Shown here: piece after piece, positions 32,295-44,212 of the stretch
How the letters are laid out: each line of letters begins with the position of its first letter
Position numbering within the stretch: the first letter of the stretch is position 1
DNA from: Corynespora cassiicola
Taxonomy: Eukaryota > Ascomycota > Dothideomycetes > Pleosporales > Corynesporascaceae
Length of the DNA: 64,000 nucleotides
Direction of reading: 5' to 3'
Assembly (NCBI GenBank): GCA_022059125.1
Contig: JAEUWY010000002.1
Span: 868,001 to 932,000, forward strand
Notes under the pieces: generated by a model
Told to the model about the DNA's origin: nothing
The model's input: only the letters and a program-made list of their open reading frames with translations
Databases searched by the model: none
Position numbers and translations under genes: made by a program

Positions 32295-34046
32295 TCAGAC
32301 CATCCTTTCGGTGTTTTCGGCTTCCGCCATCAGGCCAGGCTGCTGGCCACCCTGCTCGGCCTTGCTCCAGCTGCGACCGCCGGGACCCATGTGCAGCCTA
32401 TCGGTGTCGACGAGACCGTCCTTGCGGAGGGAGGAGGCGTCCCACTTGGCGCTGGTGATGGGGTTGACGTGCAACACGTACATAGTGTCGATCTCCTCGA
32501 GGGAGCGGTCCTTGGTCTCAATCATGAAGAAGTAGACGACGAAGAAGAGGGCGAAGCAGCAGCCACCGAACACGAGACCGTAGAAGTAGTCAATTTGGTC
32601 GGTGATCAAGGTGCTGAAGAAGGAGATGAGGAAGTTGAAGAGCCAGTTGGCGGCAGTGGCAAGAGCCATGCAGGTGGCACGGTAGCGGGCAGGGTACATC
32701 TCTCCGACAATCGCCCAGACCAGGGGTCCCCAAGTGGTAGCGAAGGCTGCGATGAACAGGCAGGTGAAGACAATCATGATGTTACCGGCCTGAGGGGTGG
32801 CCTGAGGGTTATCGTGGTTGAGCATGTATTGACCCACGAACGAGTAGATGAACAAGCACATGAACATCCATGCGGCACCAGCCATCATGGCCTTGCGGCG
32901 ACCAACGTTCTCGACGATCCAGAGACCAACAATGGTGGCGGCAACGTTGACGGTACCGAGAATGATCGAGGTGACGTACGAGTTTTCGAGACCAGTGGCG
33001 GTGAAGATGGTGGTACCGTAGTAGAAGAAGTAGTTGGCACCAGTCAACTGCTGGCCAGCCTGCAAGACCATACCGAGGAGGGTGCGGTACAGCATACGGG
33101 GACCAGTGAAGATCTCGTACCAAGGGTGGTCGCCGCCAGCATTCTCAGCCTCAAGCTTCTCCTGAATCTCAGCAATCTCAGCGTCGATGAGGGCGCTGTG
33201 AGGATCGACGCCGTTCAAACGAGCCATCTGCTTGCGGGCCTCCTCGATTTCACCCTTGCGGTAGGCATAACGAGGAGACTCGGGAAGCAAGAGAATTGTG
33301 GATCCCAAGATGATGGCCCAAAGAGCCGAAAGACCGTTGGGGATACGCCATTGAGCGCTATTGGTGTAGTCCTTCTCCGTGCCATAGTTGACCATGTACG
33401 CAGTCCAGATACCGAGCGTGATGAACAACTGGTATGAGCTGACAGTGGCACTGCGGATCTTCTTCGGGATCGACTCGGATTGGTACATCGGAACCACGGT
33501 GGAAAGCGCACCGATACCAAGACCGGCGACAAAACGACCCATAGCGAACTGGACCCATACATCCTCGCTGGTAATCTCGATGATTACACCAGTAATGTAG
33601 AAGAAAGCAGAGCCAGAGATGGTCAGACGACGGCCGAAAGTGTCGGCGAGAGGTGCGGAACCCAAGCAACCGAAAAGAGTACCGACGCTAGCAATGTCAG
33701 TGTTGCGCACACAATGGCATGTCAAATGTACTTACGCAAGGAGACCGACGATCGTTCCCTGGCGAATGGCTGAGAACTCGCCGTTGTCACCAAATCGTGC
33801 AAGGAAGTCGTCCATAGCGAGGAAACCAGAGATCTGACCAGACTCATAACCGAACATGAAGCCACCGATACTAGCTACAGCTCCCAGAATGACCGCAATG
33901 ATAGGCACCCTGCCCTGTTCCTGGGGCAGCGTAGCCTGAGCATGCTCTGCAGATGGTCTCCTTGCAGGAGTCTCAGCCGGTGTGCTGGTTTCTGGTGTGC
34001 TTTTGCCCTCGGGCGCCCCATCGGCAGACTTGTTGAAAAAACGCAT
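32295..34046 (-). CDS. MFS hexose (sugar) transporter
   Basis: Exons 33736-34046 and 32295-33687 (48-base intron) give 567 residues. Sugar-porter signatures are all present in order: GGFMFGYESGQISGFLAM in helix 1, PLADTFGRRLTISGSAFF, GRFVAGLGIGALSTVVPMYQ followed by SESIPKKIR, LPESPRYAYRKG, QAGQQLTGANYFFYYGTTIF, VENVGRRKAMMAG, GEMYPARYRATCMALATAA and MIETKDRSLEEID. Twelve membrane helices are expected, with cytosolic ends; the N-terminal 45 residues are Ser/Thr/Pro/Ala-rich. QQLTGANYFFYYGT is typical of fungal glucose/hexose carriers of the plasma membrane rather than lactose or quinate carriers. It has a 3.3 kb upstream spacer with many G/C runs. Confidence 0.94.
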
Positions 34047-37000
34047 GTTGAACGGAAACCGTCCGATAAGGCTGGAGTGTGTTGGGGGAATTGGTGCTAA
34101 TCGCTCAAAAGGCGGAGGAGACGATGGAGAAGAAAGTGAGGAGGGTAGAATGCGGACGCTCCACGGGGGTTTTAAAGAAGTCTCTGTTTAGCCCGGGGAG
34201 GTAGCATAGTTTGGCTGCTCGTGAGTGGAGCTCAGCCGTCAGTTCCAGTTTTGCAATAAGAAGCCCACTTTTCACCTCACCAGACATCACTCGTGCCTAG
34301 GCTCGGACGTCGTGGCACACGTGAGGGTACTTAGTATGTCGTGGGTAGCGGCAAGCTTCCAAGGGCCATAGGCGCGATGCGACCTAACCGTCGGCCGAGT
34401 GGCCATTGATCCCTTCTCAGGTGATCGACAGGTTGAGAGTCCCAAGCCTATTCGCGGGAAGCGCCTGGAGGTTCGGAGAAGACTACATGCATGATGTAAG
34501 CTTGGTTGTGAGCATGTTGGGGCGCAAAGGCCGTCTTTGCGACGTTAGTGAGAAAAATCGACATGCCGAGCCCTGACTTGAACCCTGCTACATCGCCTCA
34601 ACATGTCTTTAGCGACAAAGTGGATCTTGCATCCATCAGCCAACCTCATTCAGGAGACATTGTGCCTGAATAAAAAAGTTGTGTGATTCAACCTGTCAAA
34701 TCAGTCACCAGATGGGGTTCCCATTGGCATGTCCTCTCCAATGCAACGAGGGCCTTGTTTGCGTGGAATGAGCGTATGTTGCTGAACGTGATGTCGTTGC
34801 AGGTGCCGACTTTGACCGGGAATAATCGAGACGATGACATCGTGGCGGGATAATTTTCGGGCGTGCTAGCCTTCAGAGATTGCCTGGGTTCCGAACTGGT
34901 GCAGCCCTCCGATCGGTCGGAGCTCGGGAAGCCGAAGTGGACCCGGAAACAATGACGTCGCCATGAAAATTCTGATGGAACGCTAGATGATTGAAAAGCA
35001 GCTTCTTGGCTGATGTCTTCGACGGTCTGGGCAACCTAGTGGACAATGGCGAATACTGTTGTTAGTACAGAGGAGAAGAAAGTCGGAAGATTGAAAGTAG
35101 ACCGGACTGGAAATGGACAGAAAATCGAAAAGCAGAAAGTGAATAAAGTTGACCGTGCATAGACTTATGCATCGGAAGGATAGTCCTTTGGGGCTAGCGC
35201 GGGAGAGGTGGTCGTGTAGAGGACAAGAGACACAAGCAGATGTCTCGTTGTTGGAGGTAAAAAGGCCCGGAGCATGAAGCCATCCACGTCAAGTCGTACG
35301 TGGGTGGCTTCGTCCTTCTTTATAGATGCACACTCGGTGATCGTTTGACCGAGTGAGACTCTTGGTACATGTCTTTAATCGAAACTTCCACCAATCGTGC
35401 CGGTAGAAGTGAATGGGGACCCCCTGGGGTTCATTTTGGGGAAACCGCCCCGTGGGCTTGGACCTTGGGGTGGGCGGGCCCTCGCATCGAGGCACCACGT
35501 GCCGAAACCCCGTATAATGGCGCCCTACCAATTTCAGCTTCAAACCACAAAAATTCTGAGGCCCATGGTTTTTTGAGCAGCTGTTCCAGTTTGCAGTTCC
35601 TGTAGGATAGATAACTATGCAATCGTTGTTTTGCGCTCAAGTTTTCTCTTCTCCATGCCGCTCGTGGTGAGTCGCAGCCATTGATCCGGAGCAGTTCGAA
35701 GTGAAAGCCCGCTATAAATTTAGCCAACTCCACATTGCGCGCCCGAAAGAGAAATGTCTCCCTCATCACGAGGGGTTTTCGGGTTCGGGTAACGTAATGG
35801 TTTGTGGGAGAGCGGAAGCATGAAAGCAGGGACGGTTCCGATTACCAGGTCAGTGCGACAAGCTGCTTCAATGCCATTCAGCCGTGGATGACAGTAGCCG
35901 AAACATCAAAGGGAAGGGCAGACGAAGTCTAGAGCAAGCTAGATGTGCCAGGTCTGGAAGAGCAGTCTTTTTCGAAACCTGTGGCAGTGTGAAGTCCGGG
36001 AAAGCTGGCTAACAGGCACAAAGCATCTTCCACGCACCGCGTTGAAGCTGCCGTCTTCCGAGACCTAAGCATTGGCGACGTAATATTCTGCACACAGAAA
36101 CTTGGCTGCAGGACGTAGCGTTTTCCACTGTCGGAAGACATTGGAGATTTCATGCCCACGTTCCGTAGATCAGATGAGGCTCATCCAGGACTTTGGGTCT
36201 CATGCGCGTGGTCCGTCGCCCGCGCTTGTTTTGGAAGAAACGGCTAGTGCCAATTTGAGCCTTTGATGTAATTGAAAGAGAGGGCCGAAAGGTATACGAG
36301 TGGCAATAAAATGATTTCTGTATATACCACCTGGTTAGGATGTTTGTATGCTGATAACTTTGAGGCTGGTGTTGAAGTGTTCGAAAGTGACTGTGGGGAA
36401 GAAGCGGGGGTCTGGTCGCCTGCGGGCGCAGCTGCATCACCGGCTTGGCGGTACCGAGAACCAGGCGCGCACCCGTTCCAAGCCCTACTTCAACTTCAAG
36501 CAGATCCAAATACAGCGCTCGCCCATGATTATTGCGTCGACGGACAATTCGAATGCACCAAGACCGGCAGCATAATGCCACCTTTTGGTATTACCATGCG
36601 TTTCCACGAGCTTGCATTACGCTTAGATGAGGGCTAAGCGACGAAGATACCCGCGAGCGTCTTCTTAACGGACTGGAACCTGAAACGGAACATCGAGTTT
36701 CTGGGATATCACTCGAACTCGTTGGGCCTACGGGGGAGGGCTTCCCATCCTCATTCATCCATAGGGCTCGGCCGGCCTATCTTGGCTTTCTACCGTTGGG
36801 TCAACCACCAAGCTTCTCTCTAGATCGTCGCTGCCCCTGGAACTTGCTTCCCAGACACTGGAGCCTCCGTCGAATCATCTTGGATCAAATTTTACCGCAG
36901 AACAAAATATGACTGTCTAGGGTGAGGCTGAAGTATCTGCCTTATGCCGTTGATCGTATTGGGCAAAAGAAATGCCCAATGTGGCGCATAGTGCGACGGC

Positions 37001-37362
37001 GGAACGCCACAACATCCCCAAACTGGAGTGATCGCTCGACGTATCCCCGTGAAGCGGGCCAATTGAGTACTAAGCCTTCGAGCACGGTGTTGATCGACGT
37101 CCTGCCATGTACCCCTGCTTCTCTTCGTATCGTCGCATTCGATGCCAGCTGGATAACCCTGTTCCATGCGCCCGTCTAAGAATACACCCAAATTTGGTTA
37201 TGCTAATTTCGCGTGCTGCGCTGTAAAGCTACCAGCCATGAACTAGGAGTCTGTTGGAGCCTTTATGAAGGACAGAGGTTTCTCACATTTTTGCTAATCG
37301 AGGGGCACACCAAACTGTTAGTCGAATTGTTATCATTCGCGCCTGCTGGAAGAACGGTCAAC
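34047..37362. other. Long divergent spacer; promoter of the hexose transporter
   Basis: About 3.3 kb between two divergent genes. I recognise no gene. Near 35410-35480 are several short G/C-run elements (GGGGACC, CTGGGG, TTGGGG, CCGCCCC, GTGGGC) that resemble Mig1/CreA (SYGGRG) or stress (AGGGG) sites; this would suit sugar control of the transporter but the distance (1.4 kb) is long. Small frames, such as 35431-35769 minus and 36150-36581 minus, lack any domain. Confidence 0.4.
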
Positions 37363-40263
37363 ATGGTGTCTGTCGGCGCTTTGAGTGTTGGCACAGTAGC
37401 CGGTCTGATTGCCGCTGGAGTATTTGTTGGTACACTACCTGAGCTGCCCAGCTTCTTTGCAATTCTGACATTCAACAGTGCAACGTTTGATACCCATCAT
37501 ATTTCCCTTGATTCTCGTGGGCTTCCTAGGTAATGAGAATAGTGCAGCGACATGGTATGAACACAACTCTACTTCATCACAAGAAATATTAACATCTCTA
37601 ACAGGTCCGTTGCTGGCAGAGTTCTCCATTCTTCACATTGGCCTATGCTTCTAAAGTCAGACTCTGCTGGGGTTCATGGCGTTCGTTCGAGTGTCAGGTC
37701 CTTGGCGATTTGCGAACTACTGGTCCTTTTCCTAGTCGCAGCGGCATCTATTGTTACTCCGCTGGGATTGTACGAAACTATCGTACCCCAGAAGAACCTT
37801 CAGGACGAGACTTTCAGCTACGCCGCCGATAACTCGTCCATGGGCCTTGGGTAATATATCCCGACTCGGAATGAGAAAACTTGCTGAAGTATAATACATA
37901 GTACCCTCCCTCGATTGGATAGTTTTGGTCTCTCACGATCTTGCGGTGGTGGATTTCGGCCTGTCCAATGCCCGTGGTCCGATACAGTCATCATCGAGAC
38001 TGTAAATGAAACAACCTATACTGCAGACCTTCCAGATGGATATGATGTTCGCATTCCAAAGAATATCACCGACATATACAGTGCAGGCTTATCCAATCTC
38101 GGAAAGACGGTTTCTAGCGTCTTCGATATTCAGTGGAGAACATACAAAAAAGTACTTAAGACTGGACTAATGAAAGAAGGTCAACAATACCTCGTAGGCG
38201 AATATCGCCAACTGACATCGATGGTTTTGAATGATGCTCGGGAAGCCATCACTGGCCTGATTGTGGATACGAAATCTGGAGGTATTGGGTTTCGCAACCA
38301 TACAATCCCGCCTGTCTTGCCATTTGGGAGCACCTGGTCCGAGGACCTTCTTTTTATCGAGCCAGAAACCGAATGTGTGGATCTTAACATAACCCTAGAC
38401 TTTAACATTGCATATTCTAATGACGTCATGGACAATATCGAAAATCTCACAGTCACCGATCGCGGGGGCTTTGCAAATTTTGATAGGGAGATTCCTTGGT
38501 GTAAGTCGAGACATGCTTTATGGTCGAATGAAATGTCGGACTTTGTTGACAGTGAATTAGACGACAGGAACAAAACTTGGGAGAATGCCAGTCTGCGAGA
38601 CCGTGCCTATTTTGCGGCTTGGTTTAGTAATGTGTACTCCATGTTCTACTTGAATGTCACGAATCCGAAAAACAAGATTTTCTCGCAGCGATTTCAATAC
38701 GTCAACTCCACCATTGGATCCAAGTATCCAGTAGCATCAGACAGTATAGGCGCCTTCAAAGCACGTTATGATCAGTTAATGATCGAAGGAGACTATGGGT
38801 CTTTCTTGGCAAGTCGATCCTGTTAGACTCCTGAAGAGGGGCTAACGTGTTGGTTTTAGAACATTCCCGATCTCTCACTGAATACCTCATTGCGTCGTTC
38901 ATCTTACTCCAACCCTTTCAACATATCGAGCCTCAACTTCACCGACATAGGTAACAATCGAACGATTCCAAAGCTTTTTCCTGTACTGACTATATCTGTA
39001 GCATCTGCTTGCAGTGACAATGACGGTTCATACTACGCCAACATTTCCAATATTGCTGTATCCTGCGGAATGATATATGGCGCTGCAAGAAGAAAAGATG
39101 GATCAGCTTCTTTGATGTTCGATCCAGGCTCCGAGTGGACAATTCCCTTATACTCTTGTGCCTCTGCCTCAAAGGCTTCGATAAAGACAGTCTCCTTCCG
39201 GTACAACGGCACTCAAGGGCTCCAGTCACTCGATGTGGGAGACATCAAACCAAAGACCTATGCCAATGCAGACGAGATGCCCTTATGGGCGGTCGAGAAT
39301 CTCAAGTTGCAGCTTTCTTATCTGAATCCTGTCTGGGGGATTACTTTGCCAGAATATGATGGTCATCCAAACATCTCCACGGCTCGCCAGGAACACCTAT
39401 ATTTGCCGGGGTTTGGGGACCCGATCTTCGCTTCATCACCTGCCAACGGCGGACAGAACCTCGCCGGAGTAGATTTCTACAGTCGCATAATGACACTAGC
39501 CTATAATCTTGAGGATGCTACCACTTATGGCATTCCGGACTATACCGGAAAGTCTAATCTGGCCATGTATAACAAGTGGCAAGAGTATTCAAGGACAACA
39601 GAGACAGCCGCAAAGATCATGAACCTAATTTGGACTGATATTAGTGCCAATGCCGTTGTTGGCGTCAAAAGTCAGTTGGGCTCGCCACCGTTGCAGAATT
39701 TGGCCAAGCGAGCGGAACCGCAGGCGTCAGTCAACGTGCCCATTACAGTGTATACGCGACGCGTTCGATTCCACATTATCTATGGAATCCCTGCATTCAT
39801 TGTCCTTGGGCTGTGCGCAATACTGGCTGCTGTCGCTCTCGGCTTCATGCTTATGGGACGCGCAGGACCGTCTACCATTCGAGAAAATCTGGACCGGACA
39901 TCCGCAGGCCGGACCCTCGCTACATTCCTCTACACTAATGACTGCAGTCCAAGAGCCAAACGAACAGACTGGGCGCGACTAGTCGGATGGAAGAATATCG
40001 ATCTTGCTGGAACATATCCCCGCGCAACAGACTCAACTTCTGGCAAACCTTTGAGCACAAATCACGGTGTTTCGCCTTATCCTCCAGGGACAGCTACTAG
40101 TGCTCCTTACGGGAAGTTTGAGGAGGCTGCTATCAGTCTCCAGTCGCTTCAATCACCCCAACCGTACTCGCCTGTGAACGGAACCGATAACGTGCCAGCT
40201 TATAATCACCATGGCAGCGCCCATCAATATACATATATACCGCAGCCTGTGTCGAGAGGGTGA
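37363..40263 (+). CDS. Large fungal membrane glycoprotein of unknown function
   Basis: Exons 37363-37429, 37479-37554, 37605-37850, 37902-38808 and 38860-40263 join in frame to 899 residues. Intron 4 (38809-38859) has a GC donor (GCAAGT) and a CTAAC branch site; with it the reading passes smoothly from DYGSFL to NIPDLSLNTSL. The N-terminus has two hydrophobic segments (VQRLIPIIFPLILVGFL and LAICELLVLFLVAAASIVTP) leading to LGLYETIVP. A long, probably extracellular region follows with many NxS/T sites and phrases such as LPDGYDVRIP, LVGEYRQLTSMVLNDA, LIVDTKSGGIGFRNHT and LTVTDRGGFANFD. A last membrane helix (YGIPAFIVLGLCAILAAVAL) precedes a 120-residue Pro/Ser-rich cytosolic tail. I know this arrangement from unnamed proteins of many filamentous ascomycetes, but no function. 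Confidence 0.8.
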
Positions 40264-41251
40264 TGAATACGGTTAGTATCAATCAAAGATGTCCATAAGC
40301 TGCATAGCTGCCTCAGCAAATATTATGTATATATACTCGTACCTTTCAATCTTCTGTACTTTCAGTGTAGGAAGTTCGACTTGGTTTTTTGAAAATGAAT
40401 TTCTTGTGCGATTCTCCTGTCAACGTCCCAGCACTCATCCTCCCTCATGCACACCCTTACACACCGGAAATAAATCTGCGCGAATACGCAGGGAAAAGTC
40501 GGCCAATACTCCATGTGGTGGAAATTGCTCCGTGCGCCATTGGCCAGACCGTACGGCAAGGCTCCAGTACACGCTAGCGTGAAGACCCGACCGCGACCAG
40601 AGGATCCGCTAAGATCCTCGCCCCCTGAACGCCTCAACACCAACTCATCCGCAAAGTGCATCATTCAGGGGTGTTCTCGCTTTCTTCGTTTTCCATTTTG
40701 CCTCGCGTCTGCGCCGTGCGCACTTGGCTCAAAACCGTATGGAAGTACGGATCTACGTCTTATTCGTGTGGGGTATAAAACTGGTGGAGGCAGGAAAAAA
40801 AAAAGGCTAGTTTTAAGCAAGTATGAGTCGCTATTCAAGCTTCGAGGGTCATTTTTAACTGCATAGCCCCTTGTGCGAAAAGAAAATCTCCTGTGTGGGG
40901 CGTAGTTTCGGAAATGGCACAGTGCATATCCTATGTCCAGCTCGGTGAGGGTAGCATCGTAGCGCCATGTCTGCTCGCGCACGTCCCAGATCAAGCCTAA
41001 AGAGGCCTTCGGCTTGTCTTGATTTGTATATGAAGTTCAGGCAGCAGCACGATGTCAGAAGTCTCACCGTTCGCCTGCCGCATTGAGACGAAAATGAGAT
41101 GAGAGACGGTTGCTGTGGCTGTATAAAAGTCTCCGCCAAGTAGGAACACTCCCCCCTCCGTGAACTGGCTCTACCCCCACGACCCGACTCCGGCTTTCTT
41201 CCTTCCACCACCCACTGGATTTTTAAAAACAATTGGCCATTGCAACTCACC
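40264..41251. other. Intergenic, no gene seen
   Basis: About 990 bases upstream of the GPI-protein gene, with a run of A near 40794. Opposing open frames overlap each other and carry no domain. Confidence 0.45.
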
Positions 41252-41930
41252 ATGCGCCTCTCTACTATCGTCCTCCCTCTCGCGCTTGCCCTTGCCGGAG
41301 CTTGCGAAACGTTCGAGGCATCCAAAGCCCTCCCCGCCGGCCTCCAACACGCAAAGCAGTTCCGCCGCGAATCAATCAAGCTCTCTGCCCGTACAGATGC
41401 CGACCCAGAGGATGTCTGTGGTACCGACTTCAATGATTGTGGAAATGGCTGGTGTTGCTCGTATGGCTACAGACTCTCACGATCGTGCCTCCACTGACAA
41501 CTGCAGCGCTGATCAAGAGTGCGCCGGCGAGATCGAAGATATCCCCGTGTGCAACGACCCGAGTGCTACTTTTCCCTTGGAAGGTACGGCAGTAGCCTCG
41601 CCGTACAAGAACGTTGAGTCGGTTTTTTCGAGCCTCATGGGAGAGTTGGCCGAGATCACGGGCGCCGCAAGTGGATCAATTCAGATTTCTATGGCGGAGA
41701 AAACGACCACCGGTACTGCTTCGAGCTCTAGCGAGACTGGAACGGTGTCGAATAGTGATGAAACTGGCACAGCGTCGAGTTCTGCTGAGGCGAGCAACAC
41801 GTCGGCTTCTGCCGAGACGGGGGCGGCGGCAGCCCTCAGTGGACCTGGTAGCTTCGGTCAGACTGTAACCATGGTGATGTGTGTATGGGGAGTTGCAGCC
41901 TTGGGCGGCGCAGGTTGGCTTCTCATGTAG
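41252..41930 (+). CDS. Cys-rich GPI-anchored surface protein
   Basis: Exons 41252-41460 and 41507-41930 (46-base intron) give 210 residues. The N-terminus is a signal peptide (LSTIVLPLALALAGA). The mature half has a Cys cluster rebuilt across the intron, VCGTDFNDCGNGWCC then SADQECAGEIEDIPVCN, a spacing suited to a small disulfide-bonded module. Then comes a Ser/Thr/Glu/Ala-rich stalk (about 125-175), likely O-glycosylated, and a C-terminal hydrophobic tail (FGQTVTMVMCVWGVAALGGA) after a small-residue stretch (AAALSGPGS), the signal for a GPI anchor. It is probably a plasma-membrane or cell-wall protein. The family is not recognised. Confidence 0.82.
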
Positions 41931-42336
41931 GAGATGGGCAATCGTCTGACTAATTGCTTTCGAAGCGAAGCCCCGTGTCCATCTACTCGTGCTCTGGGCT
42001 CTGACAATCTTCTCGATATCATGTATTCTAATTCCTCCTCTTCAAATCATTCCTGGGTCAGATAAGTCCAATGTACCGCTATTTGCTTTCTTATTGGGGT
42101 ATTGGTGAGGTTTCCGATACCCACTTCGTAGTTTTCTTTGGTCATGGAACTGCGTTGAAATTCACCCCCCACGAGTGAAGGAAAGAGCGGTGCACGGACC
42201 AGGCACACATAACAGCTGTCGCCAGGTCATCTCCTCGACTTGTTTACTCGCAACTCAGCCGCCTCAAAGTCCAACTACCCTTGAACGAAAAAAACCCCGG
42301 CCATACAATTTCAGACCATTTGACTATTTGTTCAAG
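41931..42336. other. Intergenic, promoter region
   Basis: About 400 bases between two same-strand genes; no signal identified. Confidence 0.4.
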
Positions 42337-43318
42337 ATGCTGGGGGCCAAGAGCAGTAAGTATCATCTTTGGCACCCCTCTGTCTGAGTGACATAACGCC
42401 AGGCAGCTGAGGTGAACGCGCAATCTCATACAACGCCCTGGCTTACACCGCTATAGATGTTGGGTTTGACTTCAACAACTGGCCAGATCCTCCTCCTGAA
42501 GCTGAGGATTGGGTCCCGAATCCAGCCATGGTCCCGTCTCCATCGACGTACAAAGACTACAGATCCGAAAAGGCCAGCTGGAAGGAGAACCAAGCCGAGC
42601 GTCGCGCTGAATATCTGGTCAAGGATGAGAGTGTGATACCACCTGTCGTCGAGGACAAGCCTGTTCCTGCCGTGGAGGGTCTTGGTCACGAAGAGAAGAA
42701 ACTCGCTGATATTTCGATGGAGCCATGCAAGAAATATGATTCGGAACAAGTGAGCCGTGGAGAAGATGGAAGATATTTTTGGTACAGGTCTGACTCAAGA
42801 AGGCTCTTAACATTCAGAAGCAGCTTATTGCCTTGAGCAAGCAAATGCTCGACCTAGGGAATGCCAAGAAAGAACTCAAGGGTTTCATCTCCGATGCTCT
42901 CAATGACTCAGGACGCCAAATGAACCAAGAGCAAAGCTACAAGCGATGGGTTCAAGTCAGCATGCTCATGTCTGTCAGTAGAGACATGGGCACCACCGGC
43001 GGACCCACCAAGACGAAGCTGTTCGTCATGGACCAAAAGCAATTCGACGGGTACTACCAGCAAACGATGTTGGCGCATCACAAATTCTGGAACGAGGTTT
43101 ATGCCGATGCTACGTTGAGAGACTTCCAGAAGGACTGGCCCGCCTCCAAGGGACCTGAGAGGCAGCCAAGCAAATCCAAAACGACCCCCAAAGAGGACGC
43201 ATATTTTCAGTTGAGCGATGACGACTTGTTTCCCGAGGAAGAGGAAGAGGACTCCGGTCGTGATTCTGACAATGCGCTTGACGAGGGAATTGCTCGCAGT
43301 GACGATGGGAATAATTGA
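42337..43318 (+). CDS. Unassigned acidic protein
   Basis: I propose exons 42337-42355, 42457-42749 and 42818-43318, in frame, giving 270 residues. The first exon is only 19 bases (MLGAKS), joined through a 101-base intron to VGFDFNNWPDPPPEAEDWV. The middle is charged (KDYRSEKASWKENQAERRAEY), followed by a helical stretch (LIALSKQMLDLGNAKKELKG). A block YKRWVQVSMLMSVSRDMG precedes KFWNEVYADATLRDFQKDW, and the end is very acidic (LFPEEEEEDSGRDSD). There is no signal peptide or membrane helix. No domain is recognised. The first exon is the least certain part; translation could begin inside exon 2. Confidence 0.6.
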
Positions 43319-44116
43319 GGTGCCGTCCAGGTCCTTCTCATCCCCTGCTGCAGAAACTCTCTACGAGCTGAGTTGCGTTTGGAATTAGGATAAGATCATG
43401 GATACAGTGTGCGACCAACTCATTGCAACATTGCTCATCCGTCAGGCATGCTGTGGGCGGCTTGACTTGATTCTACCGGAGACTAGATGGGGTTGGCAAA
43501 CGAGATGATCGGATATTTCTGAGAAGAAATGTTTGGGGTTATCTAGCAGGCGGTACATCAATGCAAAGATTACAACTACAATGTTTAATGTCACAGATAT
43601 GGTTGCGTGATACCTGATCTGCTGAATGCTAGGTAGCCGGTCGAGGTTAGGTTAGCCGATCAGCCACCAGCCAAGGAGGATGCGCTGAGCATGGCTCTGC
43701 CAAATGCAAATGCAAGGGCACAGATGATCCTAGACAGCATCTTCATTCGCTTACCTGGGATATGTTTCATTATGAGCACCAATATTGGCAAGGCTCGAGG
43801 ATTTGCAAATCCGCTAGCTACGCAACAAGCTTCCCAAAGAGCACCAATGAGGAGAGGCCAGACCGGGAAGCTAAAAGGTCTTGAACCATAGCGAACCGTT
43901 TTTAGGGTTCTAGACTGAGCTTGCTGAAAAAAAAAAAACTCACGGCATTGTTATGCATGGACTAGTGTGGGCTGATAGTGGTGTTAGGGGGGTGTTAGGA
44001 AGGAGGCCACATGCTACGAAAAGAGCCGATTGGAACGCACCTCGTAAAACGGTAAAACCCTGTTTGAAGTTGAATTCCCGAGTGTAAAACTGGTAGACTG
44101 CTCGGCTTTTAAGAGT
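43319..44116. other. Intergenic, no gene seen
   Basis: About 800 bases downstream of the acidic-protein gene. A minus-strand frame near 43890-43690 (WPLLIGALWEACCVASGFA) is mildly membrane-like but short and isolated. A run of 12 A lies at about 43927-43938. Confidence 0.35.
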
Positions 44117-44212
44117 ATTCAAGTGGAATAAGCAAAATTACACACGGACCGGGGTCCAAAAACCGCAAAACAGACACACAAGGGCTACTCCTAAATAATG
44201 CCCGGAGATATA
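44117..44212 (-). repeat. LTR-like dispersed repeat, copy B
   Basis: This is the partner of the repeat at 30197-30289; the alignment covers about 95 bases with mostly transition differences and small gaps. See the copy A entry for the reasoning. Confidence 0.6.

Noticed and set aside
32391..33437. 348-residue open frame on the plus strand
   Set aside because: Antisense shadow of the hexose transporter; Val/Glu/Gly-biased composition without domain.
34560..34590. T-arm-like GGGTTCAAGTC on the minus strand
   Set aside because: The flanking five bases do not form a T-stem and no other tRNA arms are present.
43690..43890. Membrane-like minus-strand frame (WPLLIGALWEACCVASGFA)
   Set aside because: Too short, no start, no flanking coding sequence; not assignable to a family.
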